Source: an uncultured bacterium (lineage in GTDB: Bacteria > Actinomycetota > Coriobacteriia > Coriobacteriales > Eggerthellaceae). From it: a DNA stretch of 24,864 nt. Both the position numbers and the translations under genes were made by a program. Under the pieces are notes generated by a model. The model was not told the DNA's origin. It saw only the letters and a list, made by a program, of their open reading frames with translations, and did no database searches. Location of the stretch: assembly GCA_937890835.1 (NCBI GenBank), contig CALADF010000058.1:1-24864 (forward strand). The letters run 5' to 3'. Of the stretch, positions 8,601 to 15,973 are shown piece by piece. Position 1 is the first letter of the stretch. Each line of letters starts with the position of its first letter.

Positions 8601-9480
8601 GCGCGCCGAGGCGCCTGCTGTCGAAACGATCTCGTTTGAGGCGAAGGCCCCGCATGTTTTCGCGGGTCCCGCCGTCGCACGTCCTCGCGTGGTCATCCCG
8701 GTGTTCCCGGGTAACAACTGCGAGTACGACTCCGCGCGCGCGTTCGAGCGCGCGGGAGCTGTGGCCGACGTGTTCGTCGTGAACAACCTGACGCCCGATG
8801 CGGTTGCCGAGAGCACGCGCGAGCTAGCGCGCCGCATTCGCGAGAGTCAGATCGTCATGATTCCCGGCGGCTTCTCGGGAGGCGACGAGCCTGACGGCTC
8901 GGCGAAGTTCATCACGGCGTTCTTCCGCTCTCCCGAGGTGACCGAGGCGGTTCGCGAGCTTCTGCAAAAGCGCGACGGGCTGATGCTCGGTATCTGCAAC
9001 GGCTTCCAGGCGCTGGTGAAGCTGGGGCTGGTTCCCTATGGCGACATCCGCCCGATGGACGCTGATTGCGCCACGCTTACGTTCAACAACATCGGCCGTC
9101 ATCAGAGCCGTCTGGTGCGCACGCGCGTGGCGAGCACGCTTTCGCCGTGGATGAGCAAGATGCAGGTGGGAGATATCCATACCGTGGCCATCAGCCATGG
9201 CGAGGGGCGTTTCGTTGCGCCGGAGGCGCTGCTCGACCAGCTGGTCGCAGGCGGCCAGGTTGCTGCGCAGTACGTCGACGAGGCGGGCGTGCCGTCGATG
9301 GATCTTTCGGTGAACCCGAACGGATCCATGCGCGCCATCGAGTGCATCACCAGCCCCGATGGTCGCGTTCTGGGCAAGATGGGTCATTCCGAGCGCAGCG
9401 GCGCGGGTTTGTACAAAAACGTTCCCGGCGATCTGCACCAGCCGCTGTTCGAGGGCGGCGTGGCGTACTTCGCGGAATAG
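5626..9480 (+). CDS. purL: Phosphoribosylformylglycinamidine synthase, single-chain type
   Basis: It catalyses the fourth step of purine synthesis, turning FGAR, glutamine and ATP into FGAM. The 1284-residue chain fuses the PurS-like N-terminal part, two AIRS-type synthetase halves and a C-terminal glutamine amidotransferase. Visible signatures are SDHCRH (220-225), HNHPTEIEPFGG (318-329), the FGAGG segment near 505, and the amidotransferase triad Cys1124 (LGICNG), His1254 and Glu1256 (GHSER). The length and the HNHPTEIEPFGG pattern match the clade II FGAM synthases of clostridia and relatives, rather than the PurS/PurQ/PurL set of most actinobacteria. The GTG at 5626 is chosen because AAAGGG (5612-5617) sits eight bases before it. 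A GTG at 5617 would overlap that site. Expression may depend on the upstream palindrome. No separate purQ or purS is seen nearby. Confidence 0.97.
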   Translation: MVLRVYVEKKPGFDVEAQQLKSELKDILGVSALSGLRLVNRYDVEGISKELFEQCVPTVFSEPQSDTATYEAPAADGAAVFAVEFLPGQFDQRADSASECIQLISQGERPLVRSAKVYYLEGALTAEDIDAIKHYVINPIEARESSLDERETLVMTYPEPADVEVVDGFTDLDSEGLAAFIADRGLAMDLADIEFCQRYFADEGRNPTITEIKMIDTYWSDHCRHTTFGTVLTDFEIADAAVKAAFEKYLQMRHELGRDEKPICLMDMGTIGAKWLKAHGMLNNLDESEEINACTVKCKVDVDGEVQDWLYLFKNETHNHPTEIEPFGGAATCVGGAIRDPLSGRSYVYQAMRVTGAADPLVPVSETIPGKLPQRKLVTTAAAGYSSYGNQIGLATGQVHELYHPGYAAKRMEIGAVVGATPADHVRRETPAPGDVVVLLGGRTGRDGIGGATGSSKAHNMDSLESCGAEVQKGNAPIERKIQRLFRRGDACRMIKRCNDFGAGGVSVAIGELADGLYVNLDAVPKKYEGLDGTELAIAESQERMAVALAAEDVDAFIALAHEENLEATPVAKVTEEARVRMDWRGKTIVDVSREFLASNGAPKHQRVSVPEQGAYSRTWEGDTLEERMTALVTDINVASNKGLSERFDSTIGAATVLMPFGGKHQLTPSQAMVAKFPVFGETTTCSGLAWGFNPYLTEADQFTGSYLAVVESVAKLVAAGFKRKDAYLTFQEYFEKLRQDPERWGKPAAAVLGALMAQIDLGVGAIGGKDSMSGSFEELDVPPTLVSFATAVGKVDRVTSSEFKGAGHAVYAVKPKYGAEGKRSVEASVLNNEASAGIGARLGGGGIVFQGGFAGSDLIPEPMSEGFAMNVVEELIGSRAVLAASTIGYGGAAEALFKMCVGNGIGFECAEGVDADELFAPAYGSFILESSDGANTARLQSSGYYEVELIGHTTEAYELRVGGEAVDLAKLQEAWESGIESVFPYRTSGEERAEAPAVETISFEAKAPHVFAGPAVARPRVVIPVFPGNNCEYDSARAFERAGAVADVFVVNNLTPDAVAESTRELARRIRESQIVMIPGGFSGGDEPDGSAKFITAFFRSPEVTEAVRELLQKRDGLMLGICNGFQALVKLGLVPYGDIRPMDADCATLTFNNIGRHQSRLVRTRVASTLSPWMSKMQVGDIHTVAISHGEGRFVAPEALLDQLVAGGQVAAQYVDEAGVPSMDLSVNPNGSMRAIECITSPDGRVLGKMGHSERSGAGLYKNVPGDLHQPLFEGGVAYFAE

Positions 9481-9539
9481 CGCGGCTGTTTGACGATCGG
9501 CGTCTTCGGCAAGCTTGCGCAAGCGCGAATAGGCGCTGT

Positions 9540-9601
9540 GATGTCGACGAGCTGCGACGTCGGGCCGGCAGGTGGTGCGATGCCGCCGAGCGGCGACGTC
9601 G
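9540..9601. repeat. Imperfect 23-bp direct repeat downstream of purL
   Basis: Two 23-bp copies at 9540-9562 and 9579-9601 match at 20 of 23 positions (both end GCGACGTCG), with a period of 39 bp. They lie in the purL 3' region before its terminator. A 12-bp palindrome (GCTTGCGCAAGC, 9513-9524) is close by. The function is unknown. Confidence 0.4.
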
Positions 9602-9618
9602 AGCGAGAATAAAACGTA

Positions 9619-9656
9619 GGGGGGCGAGTCCGTATGGGGCTCGCCCCCCCGTTGTT
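9619..9656 (+). terminator. Rho-independent terminator of purL
   Basis: A 13-bp GC-rich stem (9619-9631 with 9637-9649, one G-U pair, 5-nt loop) is followed by a T-rich tail (gttgttt). The 5' side is A-rich, so some activity in the reverse direction is possible. Confidence 0.85.
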
Positions 9657-9776
9657 TCAGGGGAGCGCATCATTTTCGCTTTCCGTTGCGTTTTGAACGA
9701 GCGGTGGACGCTTCTTCTGTCAGTTGCGCATCTTTGTTTCCGAATTAGAACTTGACGCACAATCTGTCATCTTAGA

Positions 9777-9834
9777 TCAACTTAATCTCAACTTTCTTCA
9801 ACCTCATATTCAACTAATTGGGCGATTCTATCAT
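9777..9834 (+). promoter_or_regulatory. Helically phased TCAAC repeats and promoter of the molybdo/tungsto-enzyme gene
   Basis: TCAAC occurs four times at 9777, 9788, 9798 and 9810, with steps of 11, 10 and 12 bases, so all copies lie on about the same face of the helix. A TATCAT hexamer at 9829-9834 could be the -10. The -35 position (about 9806-9811) matches consensus poorly and overlaps the last repeat, the layout of an activator-dependent promoter. The region (about 9735-9840) is visibly more AT-rich than its surroundings. An imperfect inverted repeat (CCGAATTAG at 9740, CTAATTGGG at 9814) flanks the array. The LuxR-type regulator downstream is the natural candidate to bind here. Confidence 0.55.
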
Positions 9835-9916
9835 CTTTGCAAGAGCGCAAGATGGCGTCACGGCTTCAAGGAGCCACGTTTCCGAAGTTCTGAGGAGAGA
9901 GGGAGAGGAGACGGTC

Positions 9917-12577
9917 ATGAGCGAAGTTTCCATGAAGGGTGTTCTCAACAACACGGTTGATGAGAACGGCATCAGGTGGCGTCGCACGCGCTGCTTCATG
10001 TGCCACATGAACTGCGGCGTATGGTGCGGCGTCGACACCAAGACGGGTCGGCTGGTCGAGCTTCGTCCGAATGAGGAAGAGGGCACGGTGCTGTGCAACC
10101 GCCTCGGCGAGAAGGGCGAGCGCGCCATTAAGTTCCACTACCACCCCAAGCGCATCAACCATCCTATGAAGCGCGTCGGCGAGAAGGGCGAGGACAAATG
10201 GGAGGAGATCTCCTGGGATCAGGCCATCGCCGAGATTTCCGAGAAGCTTTTGGCGCTTAAGGAGAAATACGGCGCCAAGACGCTCGTTTCCTCCGAGGGC
10301 ACGTATCGTTCCGACCATCTGTGGGCGCGTACGCGCTTCTTCAACTTGTTCGGCAACCCCGGTAACGTGATCGACCCGGGAACTATCTGCTGGTGCTGGA
10401 ACTACTCGCTGAACATGGCCATGGTCGGGTGGCCCGTCGAGGCGATCATGCCCGTGTCGCCGCAGCATTCGGGCACTATCGTCAACTGGGGCAAACGCTG
10501 GTCCGAGGCGTATGCACCCGAGGGCCCGCTGTGGCGCAGCATGAAATCGCGCATCGACGTTCACGAGGAGCAGCCTGCTCAGTACATCAACGTCGACACC
10601 ACGTGCATCGACGGCTCCGCTGCAGCCGACATCTGGATGCAGCCCTACCCTGGCACTGACTGCGCCATTTCCTTCGCATGGCTCAACGTCGTGTTCGAGG
10701 AGGAGCTGTGGGATGATCAGTTCGTGCGCTATTGGTCGAACGCTCCCTTCCTCGTTCGCAAGGACACGGGCAAGCTTCTGCGCGCCGATGAGCTCGAGGG
10801 CGGTAAGCGCGAGGACTTCGTGGTCGCCGAGGAGTCCACGGGCGACGTGAAGGTTTGGTGCTCCGACGAGAACAGGTATTACGCCGATGGCACCATCGTT
10901 CCTGCGCTGCGTGGCACCTATCAGGTGAAGCTCGCCGACGGCTCCGAGGTTGAGTGCTGGACGGCCTTCGAGGCGATTGAGGACCGCTTCAAGGAGTGGA
11001 CGCCCGAACGAGTCTCGAAGATATCCAACGTCCCCGCTCGAAAGATTCGCGAGTCGGCGCGTCTGTACGCCACCAATGGCCCCGCGTTCATCGGCTGGGG
11101 TTTGGGCGGCGGCGATCAGCACGGCTTGAACGCCTCCCAATTCGGCATCGCCAAGACGATGCTGCGCATCCTGACCGGCAACATCGATAACCCCGGCGGT
11201 GAATACGTCGGCCAGCCCGCCGATCCCGACGATACCGAGAAGCTTTATCCCGTGCGTGACGCCGAGCTTGAGCTCTCCGAATTGCTCACCGATGATATTC
11301 GCAAGGATTACATCGGCAACGACCGCTTCCGCGTGATGGCCTGGCCGGGCTTCCAGGCGATTGACAAGAATTACCGTAAGATGTTCGGCCTGCCGCGCCC
11401 GATGCTTCATCAGATGCTGTGCTCGCCGTCTTTGGTGTGGAAGGCTATTCTGGACAAGGATCCCTACCCGATCACGGCGATGATCTGCTGGTCATCGAAC
11501 CCGCTCGCATGGGCTCCGAACACTAAGCGCGTGTACAAGGCTTTGAAGGCGCTCGAGCTTCTGGTGGTCGTCGATTACTGGAAGACCCCGACTGCGGCCA
11601 TCGCCGACTACATCATCCCCGCTGCGGACTGGATGGAGCGTCCCTGCTGCACGACCGCTGAGGACTCCAACGACTTCATCACCACGGGCGATCGCGGCGT
11701 CGAGCCTCTGTACGAGCGTCACATGGACTTCGACTTCTTCCGCGCGCTCGGTATCGCGTGCGGGCAGGAGGAGTACTGGCCGTGGGAAACCTACGAGGAT
11801 CTGATTGAATACCGTCTCGAGCGCGTCCCCGACATGGATCGCGAAAAGGCGACCAACATGGGCAACTACTTCCCCTACGGCACCGACTTCTACAAGTACG
11901 GCAAGCCGTTGGCCAACGGTCAGCTGCGCGGCTTCGCGACCAACTCGCGCAAGGCGGAGCTGTTCTCGAGCGTGCTGGAGGATCTGGGCTACGACCCGAT
12001 TCCGACTTACACCGAGCCCGAGACGCCGCTCGGTAATCCGGAACTTGCGAAGGAGTACCCGCTGCGCTTGACCACGTCGGGTCGCATCAGCCCGCTGTAC
12101 CACTCCGAGATGCGCACTCCCGGCCATGGCACGCGCTCGGTGGTTCCGTGGCCGATGGTGTGGATGCATATCAACGATGCGCGTAAGCTGCACATTCGCG
12201 AGGGAGACTGGGTGTGGATCGAGACCCGTATGGGCCGCATCCGCCAGAAGGCTCATGTCGGCTGGGACGTTCCCGAGGGCATGGTTCAGGTTCCGCCTTC
12301 ATGGTGGTATCCCGAGCTTCCCGCCGAAGAGCCGTGGAGCCAGGGCGTGTTCGAGTGCGCCGCCAACGTCCTTGTCGACGACGATCCTGATCTGGCCGAC
12401 AAGATGACGGCGACGTGGAACGCTCGCGGTCTGCTGTGCAAGGTGTATCCGTGCATCAACCCGGAGGATCAGTCCGACGAGGCGGTTCCGATCAGCGCGT
12501 ACGATAATCCCGAGGTCGAAACCACGTGGGATCGCGCGTACAAAGAGCTCGGCTGCTGGGAGCTTAACGGCAAATAG
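9917..12577 (+). CDS. Cytosolic bis-MGD (Mo/W) oxidoreductase, acetylene hydratase / catechol dehydroxylase-like
   Basis: This 886-residue catalytic subunit belongs to the DMSO reductase superfamily. The N-terminal [4Fe-4S] motif is Cys26-x2-Cys29-x3-Cys33 with Cys60, plus an extra Cys37. There is no Tat signal, so the protein should be cytosolic. By recall, its segments (ISWDQAI near 98, TICWCWNY near 157, AIADYIIPAADWMERP and a C-terminal MopB-binding domain) align best with acetylene hydratase and with catechol dehydroxylases of gut Eggerthellaceae. Cys160 falls at the metal-ligand position. His30 replaces the Asp that is essential in acetylene hydratase, so a hydratase is doubtful. The ATG at 9917 follows GAGAGGAG with six bases between. 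A ferredoxin gene and a LuxR-type regulator follow, and no membrane anchor subunit is seen. The substrate is unknown; a reductive reaction on an aromatic or other polar compound is inferred. Confidence 0.9.
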   Translation: MSEVSMKGVLNNTVDENGIRWRRTRCFMCHMNCGVWCGVDTKTGRLVELRPNEEEGTVLCNRLGEKGERAIKFHYHPKRINHPMKRVGEKGEDKWEEISWDQAIAEISEKLLALKEKYGAKTLVSSEGTYRSDHLWARTRFFNLFGNPGNVIDPGTICWCWNYSLNMAMVGWPVEAIMPVSPQHSGTIVNWGKRWSEAYAPEGPLWRSMKSRIDVHEEQPAQYINVDTTCIDGSAAADIWMQPYPGTDCAISFAWLNVVFEEELWDDQFVRYWSNAPFLVRKDTGKLLRADELEGGKREDFVVAEESTGDVKVWCSDENRYYADGTIVPALRGTYQVKLADGSEVECWTAFEAIEDRFKEWTPERVSKISNVPARKIRESARLYATNGPAFIGWGLGGGDQHGLNASQFGIAKTMLRILTGNIDNPGGEYVGQPADPDDTEKLYPVRDAELELSELLTDDIRKDYIGNDRFRVMAWPGFQAIDKNYRKMFGLPRPMLHQMLCSPSLVWKAILDKDPYPITAMICWSSNPLAWAPNTKRVYKALKALELLVVVDYWKTPTAAIADYIIPAADWMERPCCTTAEDSNDFITTGDRGVEPLYERHMDFDFFRALGIACGQEEYWPWETYEDLIEYRLERVPDMDREKATNMGNYFPYGTDFYKYGKPLANGQLRGFATNSRKAELFSSVLEDLGYDPIPTYTEPETPLGNPELAKEYPLRLTTSGRISPLYHSEMRTPGHGTRSVVPWPMVWMHINDARKLHIREGDWVWIETRMGRIRQKAHVGWDVPEGMVQVPPSWWYPELPAEEPWSQGVFECAANVLVDDDPDLADKMTATWNARGLLCKVYPCINPEDQSDEAVPISAYDNPEVETTWDRAYKELGCWELNGK

Positions 12578-12693
12578 GCCGAAAAGCCGAGCGAGGCTCT
12601 GACGGTCGAAGCTTATCTTCTCGGCAGGGTCTTGTTTGAGAGCGTCGTGGACGGCTCGGTGGACGAGATGCTATCGGGCCGTCGAAAGAGAAC

Positions 12694-12734
12694 GGGTGGG
12701 GAGCGCATTTGCTTCCCACCCTGTTTCGGTTTTA
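12694..12734 (+). terminator. Hairpin terminator/attenuator between enzyme and ferredoxin genes
   Basis: An 11-bp stem (12694-12704 with 12711-12721, one G-U pair, 6-nt loop) is followed by a T-rich run (tgtttcggtttt) that runs directly into the ferredoxin ribosome site. No obvious promoter lies between it and the ferredoxin start, so it more likely lowers ferredoxin expression than ends the operon fully. Confidence 0.7.
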
Positions 12735-12748
12735 GGAGGGTGATCTGC

Positions 12749-12985
12749 TTGGTATATGGAAGGCCTTGCGGTTTCGTGCGCAACAAGCCGTGCGTGCGCA
12801 TCGATCGTGCGTACTGCACGGGATGCGCGACGTGCGTTTCCGTATGCCCGCTGAAACGCGTGATCACCATGGCGCGAGACGAACGCGGTGCTTATGCGCA
12901 GGCGGCAGACCCCCGGTTGTGCGCAGGGTGCGGGAAGTGCATGTTCTCCTGTCCGACCCACGCTATCGGCATACGCTTGGTCTGA
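12749..12985 (+). CDS. Small ferredoxin with two [4Fe-4S] clusters
   Basis: This 78-residue protein has two classic CxxCxxCxxxCP motifs, YCTGCATCVSVCP (near 22-34) and LCAGCGKCMFSCP near the C-terminus, enough for two [4Fe-4S] clusters. Two further Cys (7 and 15) lie near the N-terminus. The start is a TTG at 12749 with AGGAGG (12734-12739) nine bases before it. An in-frame GTG at 12740 would abut the ribosome site. It lies 171 bases after the molybdo/tungsto-enzyme, behind an attenuator-like hairpin. It is probably the electron donor of that cytosolic enzyme, which lacks a larger iron-sulfur or membrane subunit. That role is inferred from position. Confidence 0.88.
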   Translation: MVYGRPCGFVRNKPCVRIDRAYCTGCATCVSVCPLKRVITMARDERGAYAQAADPRLCAGCGKCMFSCPTHAIGIRLV

Positions 12986-13121
12986 TCATCCGCGTGCGTG
13001 CGAGGGCGGGGTGGTCGCGACTGCCGGGCGAAGCGTGGCGGGCGCATCCGCACGCAAGGCTGACGTCGGTTTTTTGGGTGCGCGCGTTGCGCTCGCCTTG
13101 GAAACGAAGGACTTGTTTTGG

Positions 13122-13150
13122 TTGGCAGGTTCTTCGGCGTGTGCCAATAT
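13122..13150 (+). promoter_or_regulatory. Candidate promoter of the LuxR-type regulator, with inverted repeat
   Basis: TTGGCA (13122-13127) and CAATAT (13145-13150) are 17 bases apart, a plausible -35/-10 pair. TTGGCA and TGCCAA (13142-13147) also form an exact 6-bp inverted repeat with 14 bases between, overlapping both promoter elements, so an operator (perhaps autoregulation) is possible. Confidence 0.4.
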
Positions 13151-13200
13151 GAACGGGAGATTGCAAAGCTGCTTGCGGATGATCGGTTGGGGGGCAGACG

Positions 13201-15888
13201 TTGGAAATGCACGGGGATGGAGAAGGCCTGATCGGTTCGGCGGATCTGCCCATGATCCCGCTGGTGGCGAAATCGATGCCCATGCCAAGCTCGGCGGACG
13301 TTACGCCGCGCGAGCGGGTCATGGGTCTTTTCGACCAGGGTTTGCGTAAGAAGATGACGTTTGTCTGCGCCGATGAGGGATTTGGCAAATCGACGGCTCT
13401 CGCGGACTGGCATCGGAGGCGTTTAGACTCGGGGGCGTTGTCGGTCTGGTTCACCGCGGATCGTCACGACCGCGATCCGGAACGGTTTTGGATGAACTTC
13501 GTTTACGCGGTGACGGCGGCGCTTGGAGAAGAAGCCTTTGTCGAGTCGAAGGATGCATGGGGACGCTCGCGTCACGCGGCGGTGTGGATGCTGTCGAACG
13601 ATCTGTGTGCGATAGCGGCGCGCGAGGGGGGGCTGAGCATTATCGTCGAGGGCTTCGACACGCTGAGGGGGTCGATGAGCATCGAGGAATTCATGCTCAT
13701 GGCATCGGCCCTTTCCTATGACGTCCACCTGTATCTTTCTTCGCGCCTTGTATTCACCAAGCACAGTTTCGAATCCGTCCGCATCATCGAGGCGCCGCTT
13801 TTCATAGGGGCATCCGACCTGTCCTTCACGCTTGAGGAATTAACCGAGGTGATGCGCGACAGGCTCGGACGGAGATTTACCGAGGAAGTGGCGAACATCA
13901 TCTTCGAGAAGACCGAGGGGTGGCCCTACGGTGCTCTGGAGGCCGTCGATTACCTGGCCGCCTCGGAAGACCCTCTTGCTGCGGCGCGTGATTTCTCGGG
14001 AACGATCGAACCTCTGTGGGAGTTTTTCGATCACGAGGTGTATGCGGGTCTTGCGCCTGATGAGCAGAGTTTTCTGCTGCGTGTGGCGCTCCTCGGCAGA
14101 CTCGATGCGCGTTTGTGCGGCTACGCTCTCGATGACCGGGACGCTGGGAAGAAGCTGAACGCGCTCAGCAGGAAGAGCACGTTCCTGCATCCGGAAAACG
14201 CACGTCGGGCGGCTTTTGCCATGCTTCCGCTGTTCTGCGATTGGCTTGAGGAGAAGGCGCTCGATTTGCCCGTGTCGGAGCGCAGGATCCTCAGCCAACG
14301 TGCGGCACGGTGGTATGCCCGTCACGGTTTCATGGTGGAGGCGGCGCAGCATCAGATCCTCGCGACGGAGCGCGCCGACGTCTTCAATTTGGCGCGAGCG
14401 GCTTTTCCGCAGTTTACCTCGGGCGATTTGGCCGATAGCGTGAAGTTCAGAACGGTTCCGCCCGAAAGCGAGCTCGATCCTTGCTTCTCGCTTTTGGCGG
14501 CTTGGTCGTACGTGTTCTCCGTTGAGTTGGAGAACGCGTCGTATTGGCTGGAGAGACTCGAGGGCCTCGATCCGTCGCTCAAAACGAAGGAGCTCTCGTA
14601 TTCGATACTCGTGATACGGGTCAAGCTTCTATGTCTTTCGAGTAGGTTTGACGAGGGGATCGTGCTGGCGGACGAGGTCGATGCGCGTTTTGGCGACTCA
14701 TGCAGCGAGGCGACGCGCATCATGCTGCTCAACTGCCGCGCTGAGGCGTGCGATCTGTGCGGAGACTTGGCGGGTGGCATGCAATGGCATAAGGGCATGA
14801 ACGCGCTGACGGAGGGATGTCGTCTCGATTACATGGAGGCCATCAATCTCTACGAGATGGCGTATGCGTTTTTTCTTCAGTGCGAAATGGCCCGTGCGCT
14901 TCAGCTGTGTCGCCTCATCGACGGATCGTTCGCCGATGATTACCCTGTTCGCGGTGCCGCTTTGTCCCTTTGCGGCTTGATACGCGCGTTGCAGGGCGAC
15001 TTCGAGGAGGCGGAGGCGCTGCTTGACCGGGCGCACTCGTTCGTCGCGAAGAATCGAAATGCCGACATGTATCTCGATTGGTGCAACGCGAGGGCGTGGC
15101 TCTCGGCTTTGCAGAACGACATCGATCGGGCTGAGGAGATACTGCTCGAGACTTCCGAAGCGGTGCGTTTCTCTGCGCATGTGGTGCCGCGCGGTGCCGC
15201 ATGCCTGCCGTTTCAGAGCAGGGCGCTGCTCAAGACGTTGACGGGAGACGGTGATGCTGCATCTGCGGTGCTTCGCGAGTTCGACGCCTTGGGCATAGGC
15301 GAGACGGCTTTGATGCGTATTGTCAGGGAGCACGCTGAGATAATGGGCGCAGGCGATGGGGGCGACCCCGATCGCCTGGCGTCGCTTGCGGACAGGGCGC
15401 AGGCTTGCGGGTTTTGGCTGGTTGTCTTGCGCGTTCGCCTGCGTTGCGCGTCGCGCTTGTACGAGCAGGGGAAAAGGGCGAAGGCGATGCGTGCGCTTGA
15501 CGACGTGATCAAGTTGGCGTCGAGCGAGGACATCGTCGGGCTGTTCTGCGGTTTGGGGGGGCCTGCGCGTCGCCTTCTGGGCGCGTACCTCGCTTCAGTG
15601 AAGACGAGCGGCGCGAACCGCAGATTTGTGCGTCGGCTGTTCAAGCTTCCCGAATTCGACAATTGGGAAACGGGCGACCTAGCGGAGGCGGTTGACGTCA
15701 CCGCGCGTGAGAAGGAGGTGCTCGCGCTCGTGATGTCCGGTTGCTCGCGCTCCGAGATCGCGTCGGAGTTGTGCGTCAGCGAGGGCACGGTGAAATCGCA
15801 TCTCTCGCATTTGTACGCGAAGTTCAACGTGAACCGTTTGGCCGATTTGCTCGATCGCGCTTCCGATCTGGGATGTTTCGGGGATTGA
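13201..15888 (+). CDS. Large LuxR-family (MalT/LAL-type) transcriptional regulator
   Basis: The chain of about 895 residues has an N-terminal ATPase with P-loop ADEGFGKST (57-65, Lys63) followed by ADWHRRR, as in MalT-type ATP-binding regulators. A long helical middle region with TPR-like Ala/Leu/Tyr spacing (about 330-800) follows. The C-terminal LuxR helix-turn-helix (about 832-893) carries TAREKEVLALV, SRSEIASELCVSEGTVKSHL and LYAKFNV. Such proteins bind ATP and an inducer, oligomerise, and activate promoters with direct repeats. The start is uncertain: TTG at 13201 has GGGGGG six bases before it, and ATG at 13207 is the alternative. It follows the ferredoxin gene by 215 bases with its own candidate promoter. 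It most likely controls the upstream enzyme-ferredoxin pair through the TCAAC array, which is inference. Confidence 0.9.
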   Translation: MEMHGDGEGLIGSADLPMIPLVAKSMPMPSSADVTPRERVMGLFDQGLRKKMTFVCADEGFGKSTALADWHRRRLDSGALSVWFTADRHDRDPERFWMNFVYAVTAALGEEAFVESKDAWGRSRHAAVWMLSNDLCAIAAREGGLSIIVEGFDTLRGSMSIEEFMLMASALSYDVHLYLSSRLVFTKHSFESVRIIEAPLFIGASDLSFTLEELTEVMRDRLGRRFTEEVANIIFEKTEGWPYGALEAVDYLAASEDPLAAARDFSGTIEPLWEFFDHEVYAGLAPDEQSFLLRVALLGRLDARLCGYALDDRDAGKKLNALSRKSTFLHPENARRAAFAMLPLFCDWLEEKALDLPVSERRILSQRAARWYARHGFMVEAAQHQILATERADVFNLARAAFPQFTSGDLADSVKFRTVPPESELDPCFSLLAAWSYVFSVELENASYWLERLEGLDPSLKTKELSYSILVIRVKLLCLSSRFDEGIVLADEVDARFGDSCSEATRIMLLNCRAEACDLCGDLAGGMQWHKGMNALTEGCRLDYMEAINLYEMAYAFFLQCEMARALQLCRLIDGSFADDYPVRGAALSLCGLIRALQGDFEEAEALLDRAHSFVAKNRNADMYLDWCNARAWLSALQNDIDRAEEILLETSEAVRFSAHVVPRGAACLPFQSRALLKTLTGDGDAASAVLREFDALGIGETALMRIVREHAEIMGAGDGGDPDRLASLADRAQACGFWLVVLRVRLRCASRLYEQGKRAKAMRALDDVIKLASSEDIVGLFCGLGGPARRLLGAYLASVKTSGANRRFVRRLFKLPEFDNWETGDLAEAVDVTAREKEVLALVMSGCSRSEIASELCVSEGTVKSHLSHLYAKFNVNRLADLLDRASDLGCFGD

Positions 15889-15917
15889 TACGCTGGAGCA
15901 GCGGTGGGCTCGGCGGA

Positions 15918-15973
15918 GGCGGCGAATCTGCCGTCGCCGGGTGAAACGTGGGGGCTTGGCGCTGTCTAGCGCC
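15918..15973. other. Hairpins in the convergent gap after the LuxR-type regulator
   Basis: The short gap between the convergent genes contains a 7-bp stem (15918-15924 with 15932-15938, one G-U pair) and a perfect GGCGCT/AGCGCC hairpin (15958-15973) that overlaps the hydrolase stop codon. Neither has a T-tract. They may act as weak or factor-dependent terminators for both genes. Confidence 0.3.

Noticed and set aside
9818..9916. N-terminal extension of the Mo/W enzyme starting at a TTG at 9818
   Set aside because: This stretch is AT-rich promoter/leader DNA, while ATG 9917 has a good ribosome site and starts at the usual distance from the cluster motif.
9917..12577. Assignment as acetylene hydratase proper
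   Set aside because: The overall resemblance is there, but the essential Asp is His, and a ferredoxin gene next door suggests a redox rather than hydration reaction.
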